Notes: generated from the letters alone by a model not told the origin. A stretch of DNA of 64,000 bases from Chloroflexia bacterium SDU3-3 (GCA_009268125.1 WBOU01000015.1:58209-122208); one strand, 5' to 3'. Positions 16,657-26,450 are shown, counted from the first letter of the stretch. Made by a program: numbers and translations.

Positions 16657-17376
16657 CTACTTTGTCGCCACCATCTGGCCGATCTCAAGGGTTCGGGACT
16701 GCGCGTCGCCCGAGATTTTGAAGGGCACGCCCTCGTAGCGCTGCTGGGCGTTGCCGGCAGTCGCATTGTTGTTCACCCACGACTTGGCCTCATCGGCCTG
16801 CTTGCCGGTGTAGGCGGCGGTCACCACGGTGGTGAAGAACGGCTGGATGCCATCGGCCTGGAGCGCGCCGGTGGCGTCGGTGTACTTGGCCTCGATGTAG
16901 TCCACATTGTTGGTGTTGCGGGCATAGTAGGTGACGTGCTGCTGGATATCGCCAGCACCCAGCGAGCAGTCCCACACATAGTACGATATCACCTGCTGGG
17001 CGTCGGTGCAGCTGAACTGCTGCTGCTCCAGCGCGCCTTTGAGCGCGGCTGGCTGCAGGGTGGCGAGGCCAGCTGCGGATGGGGCGTTGGTAGCCGCGCT
17101 GCGCTGGCGGGCCTGGTAGCGTGGCACCACGACCGCCATCATCAGGAATAGGCCGATCAGGAACAGGATGACGGCGACCGCGTACTTGATGATGCGCGGC
17201 GTCAGCCACTCGTTGTACATGCCGCGCGAGTGGTTGGAGTGGACCTCTCGTAGCGTGTTCTCGACCGACATGGCGGTGATATTTGGATCGACACGGCTGA
17301 AGCTGATGCCGTGGTTGGTGATGTGCAGCTTCAGATATCGCCCGAGGGAGATAGTGCGAAAGAAGTTAAAGCCCAT
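16657..17376 (-). CDS. Single-span membrane protein of unknown function
   Basis: A 239-residue protein I do not recognise. The first ~50 residues (MGFNFFRTISLGRYLKLHIT, then NHGISFSR) resemble the short beta-rich module at the start of DUF4236 proteins. One membrane helix follows (KYAVAVILFLIGLFLMMAVVV). The remaining ~140 residues, probably extracytoplasmic, contain FSCTDAQQVISYYVWDC. ATG 17376 is chosen because GGAGGAG lies just upstream. It stands alone between the ureide operon terminator and the LacI gene. Confidence 0.7.
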   Translation of the reverse strand: MGFNFFRTISLGRYLKLHITNHGISFSRVDPNITAMSVENTLREVHSNHSRGMYNEWLTPRIIKYAVAVILFLIGLFLMMAVVVPRYQARQRSAATNAPSAAGLATLQPAALKGALEQQQFSCTDAQQVISYYVWDCSLGAGDIQQHVTYYARNTNNVDYIEAKYTDATGALQADGIQPFFTTVVTAAYTGKQADEAKSWVNNNATAGNAQQRYEGVPFKISGDAQSRTLEIGQMVATK

Positions 17377-17645
17377 ACAGCGCTCCTCCAGTGAGAGATA
17401 TACGCCAACGTTCGGTATTCGCGGGGTTAGAAATGTGACTCCAAGTGTACTTTCGATGTGAGGAGGTGTCAAGGCACAGCGGCCATGCGGCGGTGCTGCG
17501 CGTTTTCGCTGGCAGAACGGTTTTGCCACCAAGTCACCAAGGAAAAAGGAAGCCAAAGATAAAGATACAAGCCTTCGCGTCTTCGTGGTAAAAAATCTTC
17601 CGTGAATCAAGAACGCATAAATCCTGAGGTAGGCTACGATCACGC
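17377..17645. repeat. Intergenic region with a family B block (17515-17605)
   Basis: The CCAAG-type sequence GCCACCAAGTCACCAAGG and its complement-like partner CTTCGCGTCTTCGTGGTAA flank a short A-rich segment. Nothing else is recognised. The divergent promoters of the membrane protein and the regulator must lie at the two ends. Confidence 0.7.
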
Positions 17646-17755
17646 TTGACAAACTGCCGCCGTGGTGCTACTCTTTTTGCAAGCGCTTACAACACCAGAA
17701 GCAAAATAGACTGCTGAGCTGGCGTAGAACGAACTTATTCTTGTAAGCACTTGCA
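17646..17755 (+). promoter_or_regulatory. Promoter with two LacI-type operators
   Basis: TTGACA (17646-17651) and TACTCT (17669-17674) are spaced by 17 bp. Two near-palindromes of the LacI/GalR type follow: TGCAAGCGCTTACA (17678-17691), over the start site, and TGTAAGCACTTGCA (17742-17755), just before the regulator start codon. Their centres are 64 bp apart, about six helical turns, so a looped repression complex is possible. Autoregulation by the LacI-type protein is the natural reading. Confidence 0.8.
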
Positions 17756-17766
17756 GAGGTCATGCA

Positions 17767-18789
17767 ATGCCGCAGCCTGAAGGCCACGCCGTCACCATCT
17801 TCGATGTCGCCGACGAGGCGGGCGTCTCCTACGCCACCGTCTCGCGGGTGATCAACAACAAGGCCCACGTGAAGCCCGAGAAGCGCGAGGCGGTGCTGCG
17901 CGCTATGGCGCGGCTGGGCTATGTGGCCAACCAGCAGGCCCGCAGCCTGGCTGGCGGGCGCTCGCGGGTGATCGGCCTGATGGCCTCCGAGCTGAGCACC
18001 GGCTACATGGGCAAGATTATCCAAGGCATCGACGAGGCCCTGGCCGAGACCGAGTACGACCTGCTGCTCTACTCCACCCGCAGGCGCACCACGCGCGAGG
18101 CATCCTACGTGGCCTCGATCACGCGCGGCCTGGCCGATGGCCTGCTGCTGGTGCTGCCCCGCAACCCCGCCTCGTACCTGCAGTCGCTGCGGCAGCGCCG
18201 CTTCCCCTATGTGCTGGTCGATCACCAGGGCATTGGGGCCGCCGAGCCTGCCGTGGGCGCCACCAACGAGCGCGGGGCCTACGACGCCACCTGCTACCTG
18301 ATCGAGCTTGGCCACCGCCGGATCGGCTTCATCGGCGGCGACATGGGGCTGCGCTGCGCGGTCGACCGCCTAAACGGCTACCGCATGGCCCTGGCCGAGT
18401 TCGGCATCGCGCCCGACCCGCAGCTCGTGCTGCCGGGCGACTTTATGCAGCCCGCCGCCTACCAGTCGGCCAGCGCGCTGCTGGCCCTGCCCGAGCGCCC
18501 CACCGCGATCTTCGCATCGAACGATGTGACGGCCTTCGGCGCGATGGATGCGGCCCGCGACATGGGGCTGCGCATCCCCGATGATATCTCGATCGTCGGC
18601 TTCGACGACATCGCCATGTCCGAGATGGTGACACCAAAGCTCACCACGGTACGCCAGCCGCTTGTGGCCATGGGTTCAGCCGCCACACGCGCGCTGCTGG
18701 CCATGCTCGAAGACCCCACACAGGTCTGCGAGCGGCTCGACCTACCGACCGAGCTGGTCATCCGTGGCTCGGCCAAGGCCCCAGCCTAG
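17767..18789 (+). CDS. LacI-family transcriptional regulator
   Basis: A 340-residue regulator. The N-terminal helix-turn-helix VTIFDVADEAGVSYATVSRV and the hinge region around residues 45-60 are typical. The periplasmic-binding-protein-like domain that senses sugar fills the rest (SIVGFDDIAMSEMVTPKLTT near the C-terminus). Placed directly before xylA, it probably controls pentose use and its own gene through the two upstream operators. ATG 17767 follows AGAGG at a normal distance. Confidence 0.92.
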   Translation: MPQPEGHAVTIFDVADEAGVSYATVSRVINNKAHVKPEKREAVLRAMARLGYVANQQARSLAGGRSRVIGLMASELSTGYMGKIIQGIDEALAETEYDLLLYSTRRRTTREASYVASITRGLADGLLLVLPRNPASYLQSLRQRRFPYVLVDHQGIGAAEPAVGATNERGAYDATCYLIELGHRRIGFIGGDMGLRCAVDRLNGYRMALAEFGIAPDPQLVLPGDFMQPAAYQSASALLALPERPTAIFASNDVTAFGAMDAARDMGLRIPDDISIVGFDDIAMSEMVTPKLTTVRQPLVAMGSAATRALLAMLEDPTQVCERLDLPTELVIRGSAKAPA

Positions 18790-18802
18790 ATGCTTTTCCC
18801 GT

Positions 18803-18822
18803 GGCCCGGCGTGCGTCGGGCC
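18803..18822 (+). terminator. Weak hairpin between the regulator and xylA
   Basis: GGCCCG pairs with CGGGCC around an 8-nt loop. There is no T-tract directly after it, so it may only reduce read-through. Confidence 0.3.
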
Positions 18823-18866
18823 TGCGTCTCTATCTTCCCTTCCATGAGTGGTAAAGGAGCCAGATC

Positions 18867-20036
18867 ATGACCGACCGCTATCAGCCCCGCCCAGAAGACA
18901 AGTTTACCTTCGGCCTGTGGACCGTTGGGAATATTGGTCGCGACCCGTTCGGCGAGCCGGTGCGCCCCACGATCTCGCCCGTGGAGATCGTGCACCTGCT
19001 GGCCGAGGTCGGCGCATATGGCGTGAACTTCCACGACAACGACCTGGTGCCGATCAACGCCACCCCGGCGGAGCGCGACCAGATCGTGCGCGACTTCAAG
19101 GCGGCCCTGAAGGAGACTGGCCTTGTGGTGCCGATGGCCACCACCAACCTGTTCACCGATCCGGCGTTCAAGGATGGCGCGTTCACCTCGAACGACCCCA
19201 AGGTGCGGGCCTACGCCATCCAGAAGACCATGAATGCCATCGACCTGGGTGTGGAGTGCGGCGCGAGCACCTATGTGTTCTGGGGCGGTCGCGAGGGCAC
19301 CGAGAGCGACGCCAACAAGAACCCGGCAGACTCGATGAAGCGCTTCCGCGAGGCGCTCAACTTCCTGTGCGAGTACTCGATCAGCCAGGGCTACAAGCTC
19401 AAGTTTGCGCTTGAGCCGAAGCCGAACGAGCCGCGCGGCGACATCTACCTGGCCACGGTCGGCTCGGCGCTGGGCTTCATCAGCACGCTGGATCACCCCG
19501 AGATGGTGGGCGTGAACCCCGAGGTCGCCCACGACACCATGGCCGGCCTGAACTTCCTGCACGCCGTGGCCCAGGCCTGGGACGCGGGCAAGCTGTTCCA
19601 CATCGACCTGAACGACCAGGTGATCGGCCGCTACGACCAGGACTTCCGCTTCGGCGCGGCCAACCTGAAGTCGGCCTTCTACCTGGTGAAGTTCCTTGAG
19701 GATGTGGGCTACCAGGGCATGCGCCACTTCGACGCGCACGCCTACCGCACCGAGGACTACGAGGGCGTGAAGGACTTCGCGCGCGGCTGCATGCGCACCT
19801 ACCTGATCCTGAAGGAGAAGGCCCAGCAGTGGAACGCCGACGCCGAGCTGCAGGCGCTGCTGAAGGCGGTGCCGCAGGACGACGGCTCGGTGGCGCAGTT
19901 CACCGGCGCGTTCAGCAAGGAGAAGGCTGCCGCCCTCAAGGCGTTCAGCTTCGACCGCGCGGCGCTGGGCGCGCGTGGCTACGGCTACGAGCGGATCGAC
20001 CAGATCACGAACGAGATCCTGCTTGGCGTCCGCTAG
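18867..20036 (+). CDS. xylA: Xylose isomerase
   Basis: A 389-residue TIM-barrel enzyme converting D-xylose to D-xylulose, the shorter type found in actinobacteria. Catalytic His56 and Asp59 (FHDNDLVP), metal ligand Glu183 and catalytic Lys185 ([13 protein letters not shown]) are present, and [13 protein letters not shown] and FHIDLNDQ supply the remaining ligands. AAAGGAG precedes ATG 18867. It lies 77 bp after the LacI-type regulator in the same direction and is paired functionally with xylB at 23511. Confidence 0.96.
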   Translation: MTDRYQPRPEDKFTFGLWTVGNIGRDPFGEPVRPTISPVEIVHLLAEVGAYGVNFHDNDLVPINATPAERDQIVRDFKAALKETGLVVPMATTNLFTDPAFKDGAFTSNDPKVRAYAIQKTMNAIDLGVECGASTYVFWGGREGTESDANKNPADSMKRFREALNFLCEYSISQGYKLKFALEPKPNEPRGDIYLATVGSALGFISTLDHPEMVGVNPEVAHDTMAGLNFLHAVAQAWDAGKLFHIDLNDQVIGRYDQDFRFGAANLKSAFYLVKFLEDVGYQGMRHFDAHAYRTEDYEGVKDFARGCMRTYLILKEKAQQWNADAELQALLKAVPQDDGSVAQFTGAFSKEKAAALKAFSFDRAALGARGYGYERIDQITNEILLGVR

Positions 20037-20045
20037 GTGATGGAG

Positions 20046-20082
20046 AAGGGGTGCCCTGCCAGCTGGCGGGGCACCCCTTTCT
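20046..20082. terminator. Terminator between xylA and the convergent reductase gene
   Basis: A 13-bp stem, GGGGTGCCCTGCC against GGCGGGGCACCCC (one G-T pair), with loop AGCT, then TTTCT. It is nearly symmetric, so it can serve both strands. Confidence 0.85.
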
Positions 20083-20083
20083 A

Positions 20084-20944
20084 CTAGCCTGCGAGCGCCT
20101 GGAAATCGGCATCGCTCAGGGTGAGCGTGGCGGCGGCGGTGTTCTCCTCTAGGTGCCCCACCGAGGAAGTGCCCGGGATGGGCAGCATCACCGGCGAGCG
20201 CCGCAGCAGCCAGGCCAGCGCCACCTGCGCGGGCGTGGCCCCCAGCCGCTCGGCGGTGCCCGCCAGGCTGCTGCCGGGCTTGAGCAGCCTGCCGGTGTCC
20301 AGCGGAAACCAGGGGATGAAGCCGATGCCCTCGCGCTCGCAGTAGTCCAGCACGTCCTCGTGCTGGCGGTTGCCCAGGTTGTAGAGATTCTGCACCGTGG
20401 CGATCGGCACGATGCTGCGGGCGTGCTCGATCTGCTCCACGTCGACCTCGGAGAGGCCCACGTGGCGGATCTTGCCCTCGCGCCGCATGTCGGCCAGCAC
20501 GCCGATCTGCTCGTCTGCCGGGTACTTGTCGTCGATGCGGTGCAGCTGGTAGAGGTCGATGTGGTCGAGCTTCAGCCGCCGCAGGCTGCCCTCCAGCGCC
20601 GTGCGCAGGTGGGCGGGGTTGCCGTTGGTGACCCACTGGTTGGGGCCGGTGCGGTCGAAGCCGCCCTTGGTGGCGATCAGCAGGCCCTGCGGGTAGGGGT
20701 GCAGCGCCTCGGCGATCAGCTCCTCGCTCACGTTCGGGCCGTAGGAGTCGGCGGTGTCGATCAGGTTGATACCCAGCGCGGTGGCCCGCCGCAGCACGCG
20801 GATGGCCTCGGCGTGGTCGCGGGGCGGCCCCCACACGCCCGCGCCGGTGATCTGCATCGCGCCATAGCCCAGCCGGTAGACCGGGATGTCCCCGCCGATC
20901 TGGAAGGTGCCGCTGGCCAGGGCTGGCTGCTCGTTGGTGGACAT
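20084..20944 (-). CDS. Aldo/keto reductase
   Basis: A 286-residue NADPH-dependent oxidoreductase. The tetrad is visible: Asp in [12 protein letters not shown], Tyr in the same motif, Lys in IATKGGFDR and His in LYQLHRID. The cofactor-binding end [13 protein letters not shown] is also present. ATG 20944 follows AAAGGA on the minus strand. Its position between xylA and xylB invites a role in aldose metabolism, but the opposite strand and lack of a specific signature make that only a guess. Confidence 0.88.
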   Translation of the reverse strand: MSTNEQPALASGTFQIGGDIPVYRLGYGAMQITGAGVWGPPRDHAEAIRVLRRATALGINLIDTADSYGPNVSEELIAEALHPYPQGLLIATKGGFDRTGPNQWVTNGNPAHLRTALEGSLRRLKLDHIDLYQLHRIDDKYPADEQIGVLADMRREGKIRHVGLSEVDVEQIEHARSIVPIATVQNLYNLGNRQHEDVLDYCEREGIGFIPWFPLDTGRLLKPGSSLAGTAERLGATPAQVALAWLLRRSPVMLPIPGTSSVGHLEENTAAATLTLSDADFQALAG

Positions 20945-21122
20945 AGTACGTGTATCCTTTCCGTTGACGTAAGGCTTGCCTGCCTTTGCTATGCGCTCAC
21001 GTGAGTGCCATCGCCTTACTACGTAGCGATATCTGTGTAGGATGCACCGTAGCGATTGGCGGGTATGAAGAAGGGGCGGAAGCGAACTTCCACCCCTTGC
21101 AGCTTGCTGTTGAGGCCCTCGA

Positions 21123-23174
21123 TCAGCCGTTTGCTGGCGGCTGCGCATTCGGGTCAGCGGTGGGCTGGGGTTGCGCGTTCGGGTCAGCGGTGGGCTGAGG
21201 CTGCGCATTCGGGTCAGCGGTGGGCTGAGGCTGCGCATTCGGGTCAGCGGTGGGCTGGGGTTGCGCGTTCGGGTCAGCGGTGGGCTGAGGCTGCGCGTTC
21301 GGGTCAGCGGTGGGCTGAGGCTGCGCGTTCGGGTCAGCCGTGGGCTGGGCCGGAGCGTTCGGGTCGGTCGTGGGCGGCGTCAGCAGCGCCGGGTCGATCG
21401 TCGGCTGCGCGTTCGGGTCCGGGGTCGGCTGCGCGTTCGGGTCGATCGTGGCCGTGGGCGTGATGGTGGTCGAGAGGAACACCGGCTGACCGTTCGCCCC
21501 CATGTCGGCGGGGTTCACGGCGTACTTGTTCGGCCAGGGGCGGAACACGGTGCGGAACAGCTCAGGCTTCCGCTCGGTGCCGTTCTCGGTGATGGTGCGG
21601 AAGACCTGGATGGTCATGCCGCCGCGCGCGGTGTCGGTGCGCTTCATCGTGCCGACGGGCTGCTGGGGATCGGGGTAGTACTCGGGCGTGGTGATCGCCG
21701 GGGTCTTGGACACGATCTCCTGGGTGAGCGTCACCGTGCGGTTGGGCTTGGTGCCGAACAGCGTCACCTGGGCCAGCGCCTGCTTGGGATCGGCGGTGGC
21801 CTGCATCAGCAGCCAGTGGCCGGTGTCGTTGACGAACTTCAGGTCCTGCACGCCGGTGAAGATCGCCGCGTCCAGGCCGGGGCCGTCGCCGTAACTGCCA
21901 AGGCCGTACTTATTGTACCAGCTGATATAGTAGGTGTGCTCCTTGCGCTCGGTGATCGGCAGGCCGGCCCAGAAGGCAGCGCGGAACACGGTGGTCGAGT
22001 CCTGGCAGATGCCGCCGCCGAACTCAAGCTGGGTGCGGTTCTGGATGATCGCGTAGCCCTGCACGAAGCCGTTGCTCTCGTCGATCTCGCCCACGGTGTT
22101 GTTGAACGAGAACTCGTCGCCGGGGCCGATCAAGATACCGTTCAGCAGCTTCATGCCCGCCAGGATGTTGGTGATGCGGTACTTGGCCGAGCCAGTGAAG
22201 TCGCTCTTGCCAGTGGCCACCACCTCTTTGATCCCGAGGGTGTCGAGGTTGGCGCTGGTGACGCGCGGGCTGGATGTGGTGGTGGGCAGCGTGACGCTGT
22301 GGCTGCCGCCCTCGATGGCGGCGGCGATCATGTCCACGGCCTTGGCCTCATCCACGCGGGTGCCGTTCTCGCCCTCGGCGGTGATCTTCAGGTCGCCGCC
22401 GTTCCAGCTCACCCGAGGCTCCTTGGCGGGCTTCTCGGTGCGCTTGGCGGTGAGCGCGATGCGCTCGGCCAGGGCGGCGCGGTCGGCGCTGAGCTTCAGC
22501 TTCTGGCCGTCGGCGGTGAAGCTGAGCAGCGGGCCGACGGTCTCGGCATCCCAGGGGTAGTCCTTGCCGCCGATCGTCAGCTTCAGGGGCTGGGCCAGGA
22601 ACGCCTGGGCCTGGGCCTTGGCGGCCTCGGCGGCCTCCACGCCCACCGGCGCGGGCGCGGGCTTGGTGGTGATCTGCACCTGGGCGGGCTGGCCCTGGGC
22701 CAGCGCGGCGGTGGCGGCGCTGGCCGTCGCATCCACATCCATGGCCAGGCCATCGGTGGATGGGGTGACGATCAGCTCGGTGTTGGTGTAGATCACGGTG
22801 GCGTTCACCGCATTCTGCGCGATCGCGGGGGCGATGCTCTCCAGGTAGCTGCGCAGCGCGGCCTGGTCGACGGCCACCTTGATGGCGCTGCCATCGACGC
22901 TGGCCGTAGCCCCGATCTGCTTGGCGCTGGGCTGCCAGCGCTGGTCGCCGTACAGCAGCACCACCGGCTTGGCGGCGAGCTGTTCGAGCTGTGCCTGCTG
23001 GGCGGGCGAGATGGCGGCGGTGGGCGCAGCGGCGGCGGTGGGGCTGGCGGCGGGGCTGGTGGCGCTGGGGGTCTGGGCGGTCTCGCCGCCGCAGGCGGCC
23101 AGAGCCAGGCTAAGCAATCCGAGTGTTCCGACCGACAGCGTGCGAGTGAGAATCTGTTTGGGGTGTAACATCAT
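21123..23174 (-). CDS. VanW-family lipoprotein with C-terminal decapeptide repeats
   Basis: A 683-residue surface lipoprotein. The signal sequence ends LSLALAAC with the lipobox Cys. Two YoaR-like putative peptidoglycan-binding domains (about residues 70-330) precede the VanW domain ([20 protein letters not shown], then [16 protein letters not shown]) and a G5-like strand region ([15 protein letters not shown]). The tail has seven copies of [10 protein letters not shown], encoded by a 30-bp tandem repeat at about 21126-21350; such tails probably span the cell wall. Start ATG 23174 is chosen from the signal peptide. It has its own promoter at 23322-23350. VanW function is not settled in the literature I know. 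Confidence 0.85.
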   Translation of the reverse strand: MMLHPKQILTRTLSVGTLGLLSLALAACGGETAQTPSATSPAASPTAAAAPTAAISPAQQAQLEQLAAKPVVLLYGDQRWQPSAKQIGATASVDGSAIKVAVDQAALRSYLESIAPAIAQNAVNATVIYTNTELIVTPSTDGLAMDVDATASAATAALAQGQPAQVQITTKPAPAPVGVEAAEAAKAQAQAFLAQPLKLTIGGKDYPWDAETVGPLLSFTADGQKLKLSADRAALAERIALTAKRTEKPAKEPRVSWNGGDLKITAEGENGTRVDEAKAVDMIAAAIEGGSHSVTLPTTTSSPRVTSANLDTLGIKEVVATGKSDFTGSAKYRITNILAGMKLLNGILIGPGDEFSFNNTVGEIDESNGFVQGYAIIQNRTQLEFGGGICQDSTTVFRAAFWAGLPITERKEHTYYISWYNKYGLGSYGDGPGLDAAIFTGVQDLKFVNDTGHWLLMQATADPKQALAQVTLFGTKPNRTVTLTQEIVSKTPAITTPEYYPDPQQPVGTMKRTDTARGGMTIQVFRTITENGTERKPELFRTVFRPWPNKYAVNPADMGANGQPVFLSTTITPTATIDPNAQPTPDPNAQPTIDPALLTPPTTDPNAPAQPTADPNAQPQPTADPNAQPQPTADPNAQPQPTADPNAQPQPTADPNAQPQPTADPNAQPQPTADPNAQPPANG
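21126..21350 (-). repeat. 30-bp tandem repeat inside the VanW gene
   Basis: Seven in-frame copies of a 30-bp unit encode [10 protein letters not shown]. Copies differ at a few third-codon positions (GCGTTC or GCATTC; GAGGCT or GGGGTT), consistent with expansion and then drift. Confidence 0.95.
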
Positions 23175-23321
23175 GTGGGATACAGCAACGGAGAATGACT
23201 GGGTCGTTTTCGGCACACGGACCTCCACCGTAGAAAACCATGGCACGCTCCGCAGCTTCGTGAATGAATAAATGCGTTCGTGAGAGTAGAGCGTGTTGCT
23301 TTAGTTGAACAACAGGTTTGC

Positions 23322-23350
23322 ACTATACCTACTATAGTGGCAATTGTCAA
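23322..23350 (-). promoter_or_regulatory. Sigma70 promoter of the VanW gene
   Basis: On the minus strand TTGACA (23350-23345), a 17-bp spacer and TATAGT (23327-23322). It is the best promoter match in the divergent VanW/xylB region. Confidence 0.8.
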
Positions 23351-23468
23351 TGGTTCCAACGGATGATAGTGCGGTATCTGGCCATCGAGAAGGCGCTATC
23401 ATCTAATTCTCACCATTGTGTAGGATGTATATCAGCTTCGCCCCGCGCGGGCGCGTGTATAACCGTTG

Positions 23469-23486
23469 TGCCGACATTTGTCGGCA
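23469..23486. promoter_or_regulatory. 18-bp perfect palindrome upstream of xylB (putative operator)
   Basis: TGCCGACATTTGTCGGCA ends 24 bp before the xylB start codon. It differs from the LacI-type sites near 17678, which suggests a second regulator for xylB. It is too short and T-poor for a terminator. Confidence 0.55.
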
Positions 23487-23510
23487 TCTGAAAGCGAAGA
23501 GGCTTCGACT

Positions 23511-25025
23511 ATGAGCTACTTGCTAGGTCTGGATATCGGCACGTCGGGGGCCAAGGCCCTGCTGTGCGATGAGGGCGGCGCGGTGCTGGCCACCGCCATG
23601 GCCGAGTACCCCCTGCTCACCCCCCAGCCGCTGTGGAGCGAGCAGAACCCCGAGGAATGGTGGCGCGGCGCGCGCGCGGCCCTGGCCGAGGTGGTGCGCA
23701 AGGCGGGGGTGCCCGCCGCGCAGATCGTGGGCCTGGGCCTGACAGGCCAGATGCACGGCGCGGTATTTTTGGATGCGGCCGGGCAGGTCATCCGCCCGGC
23801 GCTGCTATGGAACGACCAGCGCACCGCCGCCGAGTGCGACGAGATCACCCAGCGCGTGGGCGCGGCCCGCCTGATCGAGATCGCGGGCAACCCGGCGCTC
23901 ACCGGCTTCCAGGCCCCCAAGATCCTGTGGCTGCGCAACCACGAGCCGCAGCACTACGCGCGGCTGGCCCAGGTGCTGCTGCCCAAGGATTACATCCGCC
24001 TGCTGCTCACCGGCGTGAGCGCCGCCGACGCATCCGACGCGGCGGGCACGCTGCTGCTCGACCTGGCGCGGCGCGACTATAGCGACGAGATCCTGGCCAA
24101 GCTCGACATCCCGCGCGTCTGGCTGCCCACGGTCTACGAGGGGCCGCAGGTCACTGGCGCGCTGCTGCCCGAGGTGGCCGCCGAGCTGGGCCTGCCCGCC
24201 GGGCTTCCGGTGGTGGCGGGCGGCGGCGACAACGCGGCGGCGGCGGTGGGCACCGGCGTGGTGCGCGCTGGCGTGGTCAGCAGCAGCATCGGCACCAGCG
24301 GCGTGCTGTTCGCCCACTCCGACGCGATCGCGCTCGACCCGCAGGGGCGGCTGCACAGCTTCTGCCACGCGGTGCCCGGCCAGTACCACCTGATGGCGGT
24401 CACGCTCTCGGCGGGCGGCTCGCTGCGCTGGTGGCGCGACCTGCTGCGCGCTGGCGGGGCCACCGTGCCCAGCGGCCTCTCCTACATCGACCTGGAGAAC
24501 ATGGCCGCCACCACCGCGCCTGGGGCCGAGGGCCTGCTGTTCCTGCCCTACCTCACCGGCGAGCGCACCCCTCACCTCGACCCGCTGGCGCGCGGCGCGT
24601 TCGTGGGCCTGACGGCGCGGCATACGCTGGCGCACATGTGCCGCGCGGTGCTGGAGGGCGTGGTCTACTCGCTGCGCGACGGTCTGGAGATCATGCGCGG
24701 CCTGGATGTGCCGATCACGCAGATCCGCGCCACCGGCGGCGGCGGCAAAAGCCCGATCTGGCGGCAGATGCAGGCCGATATCTACGGGGCCGAGGTGGCG
24801 ACCCTGACCGCCGAGGAGGGGCCGGCCTACGGCGCGGCGCTGCTGGCGGGCGTGGGCGCTGGCGTGTTCGCCAGCGTGGATGATGCGGTGGGGCGCTGCG
24901 TGGCCGTTGCTGGCACCACAACGCCCGACAGCGCGGCGGCGGCGGCCTACGATGCCACCTACGCGGTCTACCGCGACACCTACGCGGCCCTGCGCCCGAT
25001 CATGCATCGGCTGGCGGGCCTGTAG
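23511..25025 (+). CDS. xylB: Xylulokinase
   Basis: A 504-residue FGGY-family kinase phosphorylating D-xylulose to xylulose 5-phosphate. Visible features are the N-terminal phosphate loop (LLGLDIGTSGAKALLCD), the substrate motif GLTGQMHGAVFLD, and the catalytic Asp in VAGGGDNAAAAVG. ATP-binding GGGGKSPIWRQMQADIYG lies in the second domain. ATG 23511 follows AAGAGG. It completes the xylose pathway begun by xylA, although ~3.5 kb and two opposite-strand genes separate them. Confidence 0.95.
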   Translation: MSYLLGLDIGTSGAKALLCDEGGAVLATAMAEYPLLTPQPLWSEQNPEEWWRGARAALAEVVRKAGVPAAQIVGLGLTGQMHGAVFLDAAGQVIRPALLWNDQRTAAECDEITQRVGAARLIEIAGNPALTGFQAPKILWLRNHEPQHYARLAQVLLPKDYIRLLLTGVSAADASDAAGTLLLDLARRDYSDEILAKLDIPRVWLPTVYEGPQVTGALLPEVAAELGLPAGLPVVAGGGDNAAAAVGTGVVRAGVVSSSIGTSGVLFAHSDAIALDPQGRLHSFCHAVPGQYHLMAVTLSAGGSLRWWRDLLRAGGATVPSGLSYIDLENMAATTAPGAEGLLFLPYLTGERTPHLDPLARGAFVGLTARHTLAHMCRAVLEGVVYSLRDGLEIMRGLDVPITQIRATGGGGKSPIWRQMQADIYGAEVATLTAEEGPAYGAALLAGVGAGVFASVDDAVGRCVAVAGTTTPDSAAAAAYDATYAVYRDTYAALRPIMHRLAGL

Positions 25026-25039
25026 GCGCTGCGGCGCGT

Positions 25040-25083
25040 GCGGGCGGCGGCGAGCTTGGCGCTCGCCGCCGCCCGCTTTTTTT
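25040..25083 (+). terminator. Strong intrinsic terminator of xylB
   Basis: A perfect 16-bp stem, 25040-25055 with 25061-25076 (arm GCGGGCGGCGGCGAGC), loop TTGGC, followed by seven T residues. Confidence 0.95.
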
Positions 25084-25529
25084 GCCCGCCAGCGGCCAGG
25101 CTTCGGCGGGGTGAAAAGAGGGCCGGGCGCGGCCATGGCAGCTATGGCCAAACAAGCCGAGATTCGCACCTTGTTGGATGGGGCCAACCCGCCTGCTGAT
25201 TCGCAGGATGCGGGCCTGCAAGGGCAAGCGGCCTCATACGGTGTCACGTTTTGCGGCTTTACGAGGCGTTCGCGGTGAAAATGCGCGTTGTCGTCGGGTC
25301 GACTCATGTCCGCTTTCGTTGGTGTTGGTTCCTCGTGGGGGGGGTGGATGCCCTGCGCGGGCGGCGGCTAGGGGCCAGCCCCCTCACATGGTGCCACTTT
25401 TGTAGGCGAGGCTTCTGAATGCGACAAAGCGAACAAGATGGCGTGCCAGACCATACACAAAGGATCACATCTTCTAAAAGCGCTCCCTACACCTCATTCG
25501 CGCTAACCCATGATCGCGGCATACCAGCC
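25084..25529. other. Intergenic region; partial family A copy at 25342-25400
   Basis: 25084-25341 shows nothing I recognise. From 25342 the words GGGTGGATGCCCTGCGCGGG and GGGGCCAGCCCC match one end of repeat family A, followed directly by CCCTCACATGGTGCCACTTTT, the same hairpin arm found at 25822. The long open frames here show no start signal or protein-like composition. Confidence 0.6.
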
Positions 25530-25700
25530 CACCGTTCCCATGCGGCGAAGGTGCCGGTGATGTTTTGCTGGCCATATGCACGAACACCAGATGCCTGATT
25601 TTGGCATAGGAACGCTTCAAATTGGGGTTCCAAGGGGCAACGCCCCTGGCGGGGTTCCAAGGGTGCGGAGCCCTTGGTGCCGCCCGCACAGGGCAGGCAC
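25530..25700 (-). repeat. Dispersed repeat family A, copy 3
   Basis: In the orientation of the copy at 6167: CCCATGCGGCGAAGGTGCCG, GGCCATATGCACGAACACCAG-like sequence, AATTGGGGTTCCAAGGGG, and two short hairpins around 25645-25680. The hairpin arms differ from other copies but stay paired, which points to selection on structure. Confidence 0.85.
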
Positions 25701-25795
25701 CACCATCCAAAAACACCCACTATTCCACGAAGGCGCACTCTGGCTCAATCAACCGCAACGCGCCGTTTCGTCAACAACGCCTCAGAAAACCATAC

Positions 25796-26065
25796 AAAGT
25801 GACACCATGTGAGGGGGCTGGCCCTCACATGGTGTCACTTTTTTTGAGGTGTTTCCCATCAGCGATAGCAGCGGTGGTTGTGGTGTGGGTGGATGCCCTG
25901 CGCGGGCGGCGCCGAGGGGCTCGCCCCTCGGAACCCCACGAGGGGGCGTCGCCCCCTTCGAACCCCCAATTTGAAGCATTCCAATGCCGAATGCTGGCGG
26001 CTGGTGTTCGTGCATATGGCCAGTGTGCACGAGCGGCACCTTCGCCGCATGGGCCAGGTGGGTGG
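25796..26065 (+). repeat. Dispersed repeat family A, copy 4, with a 20-bp-arm hairpin at its end
   Basis: The copy opens with a perfect hairpin: 20-bp arms 25796-25815 and 25822-25841 (AAAGTGACACCATGTGAGGG and its complement), loop GGCTGG, then an unbroken T run to 25845. It continues with TTTCCCATCAGCGAT, GGTGGATGCCCTGCGCGGGC, GAGGGGCTCGCCCCTC and CACCTTCGCCGCATGGGCC. The hairpin looks like an intrinsic terminator, but no gene ends nearby. Confidence 0.88.
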
Positions 26066-26069
26066 GGCA

Positions 26070-26122
26070 GCGATGCGTGACGTAGGGGCGGGTCTGGTGC
26101 CCGCCCCTACGTCACGCATCGC
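26070..26122. repeat. Perfect inverted repeat, 23-bp arms
   Basis: Arms 26070-26092 and 26100-26122 are exactly complementary around TCTGGTG. The centre GTAGGGGCGGGTCTGGTG recurs at about 33818, where the outer arm sequence differs. The G-rich/C-rich core is of a type widespread in bacterial intergenic DNA. Confidence 0.95.
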
Positions 26123-26204
26123 CATGTGCGGTGGGCATCGGGCGGCATTGCGATGTCTGCTGCGCATCGCGATGGGGAGGGCATACAACCCGCTCTCCAC
26201 ACCT

Positions 26205-26330
26205 TCCCCCGCGTCCTTGCGCCTTCGTGGTAAATGGTTCTTTTCTTCCCTTGGAGCCTTGGAGTCTTGGTGGTAAAACGATTCTTATCTCCCCTCCCTG
26301 TCTTCGCGTCTTGGTGGTAAAGCGTTCCCC
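26205..26330. repeat. Family B repeat block
   Basis: CCTTGCGCCTTCGTGGTAAA, CCTTGGAGCCTTGGAGTCTT and GTCTTCGCGTCTTGGTGGTA follow one another. This is the complement orientation of the blocks at 6050 and 29795. Confidence 0.8.
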
Positions 26331-26345
26331 TTTTCGCGCCCTCGC

Positions 26346-26374
26346 TTGAAAAATAGGCGCGTGCGTGTCACAAT
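26346..26374 (+). promoter_or_regulatory. Sigma70-like promoter upstream of the TrmB-like gene
   Basis: TTGAAA (26346-26351), a 17-bp spacer and CACAAT (26369-26374), about 70 nt before the start of the start codon's ribosome binding site. Confidence 0.5.
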
Positions 26375-26450
26375 GCACAGCAGGTTCGCACCCGCGTGTT
26401 CGTCCGGCAGGGCTAGTCCCTGCCTTTCTCATGTATGCTCTGGAGGCCCC

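Noticed and set aside
21171..23168. 665-codon plus-strand frame opposite the VanW gene
   Set aside because: The minus strand has a signal peptide, VanW domain and promoter; the plus frame is Gly/Arg/Val-rich without domains.
25530..26080. Protein-coding genes in the repeat-filled gap
   Set aside because: All open frames follow repeat family A words that read equally well on both strands and recur at other sites in different frames.
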